A DNA stretch of 64,000 bases from Puia dinghuensis (GTDB lineage Bacteria > Bacteroidota > Bacteroidia > Chitinophagales > Chitinophagaceae): contig NZ_BMJC01000002.1 of the NCBI RefSeq assembly GCF_014642875.1, positions 992,001 through 1,056,000 of the forward strand. The letters are read 5' to 3'. Under the pieces are notes generated by a model. It was not told the DNA's origin. It did not search any database and saw only the letters and a list, made by a program, of their open reading frames with translations. This document shows, in pieces, positions 15,207-22,152 of the stretch. Every line of letters begins with the position of its first letter. Positions within the stretch are counted from its first letter, which is position 1. Position numbers and translations under genes: made by a program.

Positions 15207-17744
15207 ATTCCTAGACTAAAACAGATCATTCTTCTCCTGGCGGCCGGGATTCTTTCGCTGGCCGGCGCCGGGCAATCCAGGACCATCACCGGAACCGTGC
15301 TGGATTCACTTTCCAGGATGCCGGTGGTCAATGTCAGTATAAGCGCGCAAAATGGACATCATGGCATAACAGACGCCAGCGGCAAATTCCATATCACCGT
15401 CGACAACCCCACTCAAAAGCTGCTCTTTACGGCCATGGGCTACGAATCATTATCCCTGGCGGCCGAAGACCTCCCGGGAGGCGATTCGCCCGTTATCCTG
15501 CTGTCGAAAGCATACACCGTATTAAAAGATGTCGTCATAAAAGGCAGGAGAGGTAAATACCGGAATAAGAACAATCCCGCGGTGGAATTGATACGCAAGG
15601 TTATTGCCAATAAGGGCCGCAACGGCCCCAAGGCCGAAGAATACAGCGCCTGGCGGGAATATGAAAAGATAAGGATGATGGTGGATAAGGTTCCCCGCCT
15701 GCTTGTTGATAATATTCTCTTGAAGAAATACAAGTTCATTTTCGACAACAAAGACTCGACGATCATCCCGGGCAAGTCCCTGATCCCTGTTTATATTCAG
15801 GAAGTATATTCGGATAACTATGCCCGGAGGCATCCCGATAATAACAAGAAGATCGTTATCGGTCAGAAAAGCGTGGACTTCGGCGAATACATCGACATGA
15901 AAGGTATTAGTTCTGCGTTTAACCGCCTATATGAAGACATCAATCTTTATGACAATACGATCGATGCCTTTACGATGCAATTCGTCAGCCCCGTTGCCGA
16001 CCTTGCACCCACCTTTTATATGTACTTTATCCGGGATACGATCGTAGAGAACGGCGAGCGGTTGGTAGAATTATATTTTACCCCAAGAAATCCCGAAGAC
16101 CCGCTCTTTCGCGGGACGCTCTTCATCACCCTCGACGGCAATTACGCCATCCGGAAAGCAGAACTGGGGGTCAGCAAGCACGTCAACCTCAACTATGTCC
16201 GGGAATTCAACGTCAAACAGGATTTTGAAAAGGGACCGGGCGACCGCTACCATCTGGTCAATTCGGATATGATCGCGCTGTTGAGTCCCTGGCCCAAGGG
16301 TCCGGGGGTAGTCGGCGAACGGGTCGTCAACATAAAGGAGCTGAACCACGCCCCTATCGCCGATAGTATCTTCAAGGGGTTGCCGGTGGATACACTCCGG
16401 CTTGCCGGCAAGCAAACGGATAGCTTCTGGACCGGCGAACGGTCGGTGGCGCTGAGCCCGACGGAGGCAAAGACCTATTCCAACACGGACAGCCTGGTAA
16501 AGATGCGGAGCTACCGGCGGCTGATGGATTATGCAACGGCATTTACGGCGGGTTATAAATCGGTCGGAAAGATCGACGTGGGCCAGATCGCCAGCTTTTA
16601 TACCTTCAATCACCTCGAAGGTCAGCGGCTAAAACTGGGTGGACGCACCAATACAAAAATGAGCACCAGCCTCTTTGGGGAAGCCTATGGAGCTTATGGT
16701 ACAAAGGATCAACGCTGGAAATATTTTGGCGCGCTTGCTTATGCCTTTAACCATAAATCTATTTACACCTATCCCCAGCATTATGTACAGGTTAGTTATC
16801 TGAACGACACGCGGGCGCTGGGCCAGGAGAACGCCTTTGCCGTAGCCAACAATTTCTTTACTTCTTTCAGTCATGGGATCAACTCCGAATGGCTCTACAA
16901 CCGCATCGTCCGGCTGTCCTATATCCATGAGCTACCCACCCATCTTACCTATTCCTTTGCAGCCAAGTACTGGGAGCAGTCGCCCGCGGGTTCGTTGCTG
17001 TACATCTATAAGAATTATGCCGATAAGTCCGATACCGTGTCCCGGATCACGACCAACGAACTATCCGGCACCCTGCGCTGGGCGCCACACGAACAGTTCT
17101 TCCAGAACAAGGCCGGCAGGGTCAATATCGTCAATCATTATCCCATCATCACCCTGCAATATGGCCGGGGCATCAAGGGGGCATTCGGCGGGCAGTATAA
17201 CTTCGATGCGTTGCACCTGAATGTATACAAACGTTGTTATATTGCGCCGTTGGGATATTCCGATATTACTTTGGATGCGGGTTATCTTGGCGGTACCCTG
17301 CCCTTCCCGCTGCTGACGATCCATCCGGCCAATACCTCCTATTTCTATACGCAGACATCCTACAACATGATGAATGTCGGGGAGTTTGTGAGCGATCACT
17401 ATGCCGGCATCGACATCGACCACTTCTTCAACGGGTTCTTCTTTAACAAGATCCCCGGGCTGAAATGGCTGAGGTTAAGGGAGGTGGTAGCGGGGAAGAT
17501 CCTCTATGGCGGACTTCGTGATGCGAATAATCCGGCAATCAATCTGAATCAAATGAAGTTTCCTTTGATCAATGGAGTGACATCAACCTATTCTCTCAGC
17601 GGAACACCTTATATAGAAGGAAGCGTGGGTGTTTATAACATCTTCACCCTATTCCGGTTAGATCTTGTGAAACGGTTTACTTACCTCAACCACCCCAATG
17701 TGAGCAGCCTTGGGTTGCGCATTAGCTCCAACTTCAATTTCTAG
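15207..17744 (+). CDS. DUF5686 outer-membrane protein with carboxypeptidase-regulatory-like domain, apparent ATT start
   Basis: About 845 residues from 15207. The frame is open from 15189. Counting from 15207 gives an ideal signal peptide, PRLKQIILLLAAG then ILSLAGAGQS, but no ATG, GTG or TTG lies in that stretch; the codon in the right place is ATT. The first standard start, GTG at 15297, would remove the signal peptide and the first strand of the regulatory-like domain (RTITGTVLDSLSRMPVVNVS). The DUF5686 part follows (RGKYRNKNNPAVELIRKVIANK). The C-terminal half reads as a beta-barrel ending LGLRISSNFNF, as expected for outer-membrane insertion. Function is unknown. The last 87 bases overlap the convergent desaturase-like gene. 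Confidence 0.8.
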   Translation: MPRLKQIILLLAAGILSLAGAGQSRTITGTVLDSLSRMPVVNVSISAQNGHHGITDASGKFHITVDNPTQKLLFTAMGYESLSLAAEDLPGGDSPVILLSKAYTVLKDVVIKGRRGKYRNKNNPAVELIRKVIANKGRNGPKAEEYSAWREYEKIRMMVDKVPRLLVDNILLKKYKFIFDNKDSTIIPGKSLIPVYIQEVYSDNYARRHPDNNKKIVIGQKSVDFGEYIDMKGISSAFNRLYEDINLYDNTIDAFTMQFVSPVADLAPTFYMYFIRDTIVENGERLVELYFTPRNPEDPLFRGTLFITLDGNYAIRKAELGVSKHVNLNYVREFNVKQDFEKGPGDRYHLVNSDMIALLSPWPKGPGVVGERVVNIKELNHAPIADSIFKGLPVDTLRLAGKQTDSFWTGERSVALSPTEAKTYSNTDSLVKMRSYRRLMDYATAFTAGYKSVGKIDVGQIASFYTFNHLEGQRLKLGGRTNTKMSTSLFGEAYGAYGTKDQRWKYFGALAYAFNHKSIYTYPQHYVQVSYLNDTRALGQENAFAVANNFFTSFSHGINSEWLYNRIVRLSYIHELPTHLTYSFAAKYWEQSPAGSLLYIYKNYADKSDTVSRITTNELSGTLRWAPHEQFFQNKAGRVNIVNHYPIITLQYGRGIKGAFGGQYNFDALHLNVYKRCYIAPLGYSDITLDAGYLGGTLPFPLLTIHPANTSYFYTQTSYNMMNVGEFVSDHYAGIDIDHFFNGFFFNKIPGLKWLRLREVVAGKILYGGLRDANNPAINLNQMKFPLINGVTSTYSLSGTPYIEGSVGVYNIFTLFRLDLVKRFTYLNHPNVSSLGLRISSNFNF

Positions 17745-18749
17745 TTCGTGTTCTTCCGCCCCGGCTTTCTGCGCTTCCAGCCAGTGACGCCGGACAGCGG
17801 CAGCCGTCTTATGGTCGCCCAAATGGCTCCAGCCAGGGGGCATAATAATATACTTGCATTTGTTGATGATCCCCGGCGCATGATACACATCCTTTCCGAG
17901 TGCCACGAATTCTCCAAAATAGGCTTGCAGCATCGTGGGCTCTTTATCATAGCGGGTGGTACCGTACTCGGGGGTGATATTCTCTTTTTCCGGCCGGTAA
18001 GTTCGAAAGATCCGGTCCCAGATGGGCAGCAGGTTGCCGAAATTCGTATCCATATACAACGGGTTCCTGGCATGATGCACCCGGTGATGAGAGGGCGTGA
18101 GGATATAGTCGTGGAGGAAGCCGAGACGCCCGTCGCGGATCATATTCTCGCCGATATGGATAAATCCACCCCAGGTGGTGTCGATGAACATGATGAAGAG
18201 CAGAAGGGGATAATTGACCCCCAGCAAGGTACAAACTGTCGTGCGAATGACATCGGCAAAGGGCCCTTCAAGGAAGAAATGGGCATGGGTCACCGAAATG
18301 TTCATGTGTTCTGGGGCATGGTGGGTGGCATGAAGGCACCAGAAGAGCCTCACCTTATGACCCAGGTAGTGATAGATGAAATGTGCCAGTTCCCATACTA
18401 CATAGCTGTAGAGCAGCCAATACCAGGTGATCTTCGACCGGATGGGCGAGAAGGGGGATATCACAATGAACAGCCAGGTAACGAGCACGATGGAGACAAA
18501 ATGCTGCATCACCCGGTTGAAAACAAAACTGAAGAAGGGTATTTTGTACTGCGCCGCGGTTACTCGCCGCAAAATGAGTGCATGGATCGCCTCGGCCACG
18601 AGGAGGATCGGGATGAGGGGGGCGATGATGGCATCGATGCCGGCCATGGTCCTTAATGCACGAAAATCATGGGTGCGGACCATATCGACGAAATTGTGCA
18701 GGGCAAAAAAGCCAGTCACCTCGTTTAGGAGTTTTTCCACTAGGGTCAT
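17658..18749 (-). CDS. Sterol desaturase / fatty acid hydroxylase superfamily membrane protein
   Basis: 363 residues with four or more membrane helices (about 40-60, 82-100, 108-125, 175-192). The di-iron histidine clusters are all present: H123-x3-H127 with H131, H140-x2-HH144, and HH222-x2-HH226 (the SHHRVHHARN box). Such enzymes hydroxylate or desaturate lipids using O2; the substrate is unknown here. Residues after about 320 form a hydrophilic tail whose last 29 codons lie antisense to the end of the DUF5686 gene. It follows the ArsR-type regulator gene by 41 bp and may be controlled by it, and it is near a cytochrome P450, another oxygenase. Confidence 0.88.
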   Translation of the reverse strand: MTLVEKLLNEVTGFFALHNFVDMVRTHDFRALRTMAGIDAIIAPLIPILLVAEAIHALILRRVTAAQYKIPFFSFVFNRVMQHFVSIVLVTWLFIVISPFSPIRSKITWYWLLYSYVVWELAHFIYHYLGHKVRLFWCLHATHHAPEHMNISVTHAHFFLEGPFADVIRTTVCTLLGVNYPLLLFIMFIDTTWGGFIHIGENMIRDGRLGFLHDYILTPSHHRVHHARNPLYMDTNFGNLLPIWDRIFRTYRPEKENITPEYGTTRYDKEPTMLQAYFGEFVALGKDVYHAPGIINKCKYIIMPPGWSHLGDHKTAAAVRRHWLEAQKAGAEEHELEIEVGANAQPKAAHIGVVEVSKPFHKI

Positions 18750-18790
18750 ACAGAATAAAATTAAAATAAGTTTTCCTATAATGCAAACCT

Positions 18791-19456
18791 TTAACTAACG
18801 ACCCCAAATAGTTGATACAGAGCCTTTTGTCCCTTAGCAGTAACCGCCATGGCCCTGCTGTTCGCCTTTTTTCGGAGCCAATTTTCGTCCAGCATCAAGC
18901 GCAATAAGGCCGCGCCGAGGGAGCCGGCGAGGTGGGGACGGCGTTCGGTCCAGTCGATACAAGTGCGCGAAAAGTTACGCCGCTGACGCTGTAATGCTGC
19001 AGTGTCGATGCCCTTTTCATTAAACCAGCGGGTACCCTTTGGCGTCAGGAGGAATTGCTTGTTCTCCTGTACCAGCAGTTTCTGCTGCACCAGGGCTTCA
19101 GCCACCTGCACCCCTATCCTGCCGGCCAGGTGGTCGTAACAGCTGCGGCAGATGCGGATGGGCGGGTCGTCTTTTTCCACCGCATCCCTGTTGCCGGCGG
19201 GCAACAGCGCCGCAAGCGCTTCCACGGCATAGGCCACTTCGGGCCGGGAAAAGGTGTAGTAGCGATGCCGGCCCTGGGCCTCCACCGTGAGGAGATCGGC
19301 CTTTATAAGTTTGGCCAGGTGCATGCTGCAGTTCGGGGCGGAAGTGTCCACAGCGGCGGCCAGTTCGGATGCCGTGTAGGCCCGACCGTCGAGCAGGGTC
19401 CAGAGGATGTTGGCGCGGATAGGATCGCCGATGAGCTGTGCGATATAGTTAAGCAT
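18791..19456 (-). CDS. ArsR-type winged-helix transcriptional regulator with extended C-terminus
   Basis: 221 residues from the ATG at 19456, which directly precedes the domain start LNYIAQLIGDPIRANILWTLL. The helix-turn-helix is at about 28-62 (AYTASELAAAVDTSAPNCSMHLAKLIKADLL), followed by the wing GRHRYYTF. The C-terminal 120 residues include ICRSCYDHLAGRIGV, which carries two cysteines three residues apart, and a second region with HLAGSLGAALL and AMAVTAKGQKAL. This longer form is seen in regulators annotated as ArsR/SmtB-like in Bacteroidota; a metal role is not shown. Only 8 bases separate it from the divergent P450 gene, so it probably controls both directions. Confidence 0.85.
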   Translation of the reverse strand: MLNYIAQLIGDPIRANILWTLLDGRAYTASELAAAVDTSAPNCSMHLAKLIKADLLTVEAQGRHRYYTFSRPEVAYAVEALAALLPAGNRDAVEKDDPPIRICRSCYDHLAGRIGVQVAEALVQQKLLVQENKQFLLTPKGTRWFNEKGIDTAALQRQRRNFSRTCIDWTERRPHLAGSLGAALLRLMLDENWLRKKANSRAMAVTAKGQKALYQLFGVVS

Positions 19457-19464
19457 AGACTGAA

Positions 19465-20583
19465 GTGTTGCTGATGAAAGGTAGCTATTTTTACGACATG
19501 GACCCATACGCCATTTATCGCGAGCGTCGGGAGAAGACGCCCGTTTACTGGGATGAGGAACACCGGCTTTGGGCCGTGTATCCTTATCATCACTGTCAGC
19601 AGGTGCTGTCGCACCCGGTCACCCTGATCCCTCCTGTCGCCGATGGTGAGCTGGGGGGTCAGGCGCTGGCCGTCAAGAAGCGGCTTGTACGCATCAGCAA
19701 CCCGCCCGAACATGATCTGGCGCGGCAGATGGCCCTCCGAATGTTTCGCGGGCGACGGCACGTGGACGTTGGCCCCCTTCTGGCGCGACTGTTGCCGCCA
19801 CCGGGGACGCCGGCGACCGTAGAGTGGGTGAGCATGGTAGGGGCCGTGCTGCCGGCAATGCATATCCTGGCGGGATATGGTTTTTCCGATGAGGATGTGG
19901 AATTGGTGTTGGGGCAGTTGTCCACCGTGCTGAGGATTATGCGGCCGGTGGAGAATGCGGAAGCGGCGCGGGCATTGGAGGCGGCCGTCGATAGGGTTTA
20001 TCCGGTGGCGGACCGGCAGGTGGCGACGTGCTTTCCGGGGTTGACGCGTGAAACGCAGGAGTATGCGGTGAGCAACCTCATCGGGCTGTTGATCCAGAGT
20101 CATGATGCGACGAAGGGTTTGCTTAGCCTTGCGCTGCTGCATTTGCTCTGTCGCGAGAAAGCGGATCTGCTTGCTTCGCAGGATATCGGGTTCTTTCTCT
20201 CCTTTGTGACGGAGGTGTTGCGGTATGACTCGCCGGTGCACAATACGCGGCGGGTGCTGACGGAGGATATGACAATCGGTGGCGTGGTGGTGCCAGCGGG
20301 ATCAACCGTGCTGGTCGTCGTGGCGGCAGGCAACCGCGACCCGCAACAATTTGTCCGGCCCGAGGAGTTTGATCGCCATCGGGCGAACAACATGACTATG
20401 CTGAGCTTTGGTCATGGGATGCATGGATGCATTGCCGGCGCGTATTGTACCGAGTTAACCGCGCAGGCAATGTGTTATCTATTTCATACCTATAAGACGG
20501 TGAGCCTCGTGGAGCCGGAGCCGGAATATGAGCCGCTGGTCAACGTGCGGATGGTGAAGGCGATGCACCTGCAATTAATTTAA
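19465..20583 (+). CDS. Cytochrome P450
   Basis: 372 residues, short for a bacterial P450 (usually about 400). The K-helix ExxR motif is E250-V-L-R253. The I-helix region reads IGLLIQSHDATKGLL, with the conserved acid and Thr but lacking the usual Ala-Gly pair. The haem-binding loop is FGHGMHGC at 315-322, with the thiolate ligand C322; the next conserved Gly is Ala here. ATGs at 19465, 19474 and 19498 are all possible starts. No ferredoxin or ferredoxin reductase gene is adjacent. The 3-prime end overlaps the pdxA remnant by 44 bases. The divergent regulator and the nearby sterol-desaturase-like gene suggest a small lipid or xenobiotic oxidation locus. Confidence 0.9.
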   Translation: MLLMKGSYFYDMDPYAIYRERREKTPVYWDEEHRLWAVYPYHHCQQVLSHPVTLIPPVADGELGGQALAVKKRLVRISNPPEHDLARQMALRMFRGRRHVDVGPLLARLLPPPGTPATVEWVSMVGAVLPAMHILAGYGFSDEDVELVLGQLSTVLRIMRPVENAEAARALEAAVDRVYPVADRQVATCFPGLTRETQEYAVSNLIGLLIQSHDATKGLLSLALLHLLCREKADLLASQDIGFFLSFVTEVLRYDSPVHNTRRVLTEDMTIGGVVVPAGSTVLVVVAAGNRDPQQFVRPEEFDRHRANNMTMLSFGHGMHGCIAGAYCTELTAQAMCYLFHTYKTVSLVEPEPEYEPLVNVRMVKAMHLQLI

Positions 20584-21001
20584 CGGCGGCTTCGATGGCC
20601 AGGATCATCTCATCGGCACTGGCGATGCCAGGTTCAGCAACAATAGCATTGATCTCGCCGGCCATCGCCAGTTCGTTGACCTTACGGATGGCTTCGAGCG
20701 CGACATGCTCAGTCATCGCCGAGACCTCGCCCCGTACCAATTTGTCGAGATCGACAGTCTCCATGTCCAGGACGTCGATGATCCCCGGTTGGAAGACCGC
20801 TTCGGCTACTATTGTAATGGGATGGATCCTCACCTTGCAGTTCAGGCGATCGGCGGTATAGTCCAAAGTGGCGGCATCGCCAACGATGATGGGGCGGCAG
20901 ATGGCGGTGACCTTAGCCGACAGCAGGGCTTTGATCGCTATCTCGGGGCCAAAGCCAGCCGGGTCGCCCATAGTGATCCCAATGATCGGTTTGTTCGTCA
21001 T
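20540..21001 (-). pseudogene. pdxA: pdxA-family gene with a large in-frame internal deletion
   Basis: 153 residues where PdxA (4-hydroxythreonine-4-phosphate dehydrogenase and relatives) has about 330. Residues 1-115 match the N-terminal third: KPIIGITMGDPAGFGPEIAIKAL, RPIIVGDAATL, PGIIDVLDM, then ELAMAGEINAIV. The sequence then jumps to GIASADEMILAIEAAVKLIAG, which resembles the extreme C-terminal helix of PdxA. The metal-binding histidines and the centre of the active site are gone. I infer loss of about 180 codons without a frameshift. It starts 2 bp after the sialidase-like gene stop, as the last gene of that operon. It is unlikely to be an active dehydrogenase. Confidence 0.75.
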
Positions 21002-21003
21002 CC

Positions 21004-22146
21004 TTATTTTTTTATCGTGGGTGGCCAGAGGCCATTCTTGATCTTTTCGAATCTCAATCTTGCCGGATCGATCTCCACATACTTTATTTTCTTCCGGTGC
21101 CAGGTATACACGATATGAACTTTGCCGTCGGACGACTGGATCACCGTGGGATAGGAATATTCTCCGGTGTGGTCGTCTTCCAGCACCAGGGCGGCGTACC
21201 AGGTCTTTCCATCCGGGGAAAGCGCCACATTGAGGGGTGAACGCTCGCCCCTGGACTTGCCTTCGGGGGGCAGCACATGGTTGTAGACCAGCAACTGGCG
21301 GCCATCTTTTAGCGTCACAGCATCTATGCCGGAATTATTATTCGGCAGGGGTGTAGCTGCCAATGCCGACCATGTTCTGCCGTTGTCCTTCGATTCGGTG
21401 GCCAGGATCATGCGGTTCTTGCTGCGACTCAACGCCTGGATGGTACCGTTGCGGTAGACGAGGATGGCCGGCTGGATGGCTTCGAAGCTTGCCGTGACCT
21501 CGTCTTCGCTGTTGGGTTCCGCACCGGTTGCCGCAGGGGGCGGTACTGGCACGGGTTCGGATAGTAGCCAGGTCTTTCCGCCGTCGCGGGTCAGTTCGAA
21601 ATGTATCTGCCAGCCATGGCCTTCCACGCTGCTGGGACAAAGTAGAGCGCCGTCCGCCAGCCGGACAGGTTGGTTCTTGATGGGGCCGAGAAAACCTTCG
21701 GGTAGAGCCCACGGTTTTGACCAGGTGACGCCACCATCATTGCTCCGGATGAGCCAGCCTTTCCATTTGGCAACGTTGGGGCCCACTTTATAAAACAGCA
21801 GGAGATCGCCGCCCGGCATCTGATAGAGCACGGGATTCCAGCACGCATAACGAAGCGTATCATTGCGGATGCCGGTGGCTACCTTGACGGGAGTGGACCA
21901 GGTTGTGGATCCCCTATCTTTTCTACAGACATAGATGCAGACGTCTGGCCTGCCTTCCCCTGTTCCGCCAAAGAAGGCCGTCACCAGTCCTTTTGGCGTC
22001 TCGGCAATAGTAGCGGCATGGCATTGGGGGAAGGGAGCAGTGTCATAGATGAAAGCTGAGCGGACGATCGCTAATGACTTTGACTGTGACTGAGCAGAAG
22101 CCTGTAAGACAGGTGATATAAGGAGGAAGAACCAAATGCATTTCAT
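21004..22146 (-). CDS. Secreted sialidase-family (BNR repeat) protein
   Basis: 380 residues with a signal peptide (to about residue 19, ASAQS). It has the Asp-box repeats of a six-bladed propeller: SNDGGVTWSKP, TRDGGKTWLL, SKDNGRTWSAL and SPDGKTWYA. The N-terminal PQCHAATIAETPKGLVTAFFGG is typical of the BNR_2 group annotated as exo-alpha-sialidase, but many members act on other sugars, so true sialidase activity is not certain. It is exported, probably to the periplasm. It follows the GH2 gene by 6 bp and precedes the pdxA remnant, forming a small glycan operon with no SusC/SusD genes of its own. Confidence 0.8.
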   Translation of the reverse strand: MKCIWFFLLISPVLQASAQSQSKSLAIVRSAFIYDTAPFPQCHAATIAETPKGLVTAFFGGTGEGRPDVCIYVCRKDRGSTTWSTPVKVATGIRNDTLRYACWNPVLYQMPGGDLLLFYKVGPNVAKWKGWLIRSNDGGVTWSKPWALPEGFLGPIKNQPVRLADGALLCPSSVEGHGWQIHFELTRDGGKTWLLSEPVPVPPPAATGAEPNSEDEVTASFEAIQPAILVYRNGTIQALSRSKNRMILATESKDNGRTWSALAATPLPNNNSGIDAVTLKDGRQLLVYNHVLPPEGKSRGERSPLNVALSPDGKTWYAALVLEDDHTGEYSYPTVIQSSDGKVHIVYTWHRKKIKYVEIDPARLRFEKIKNGLWPPTIKK

Positions 22147-22152
22147 GTTGCG

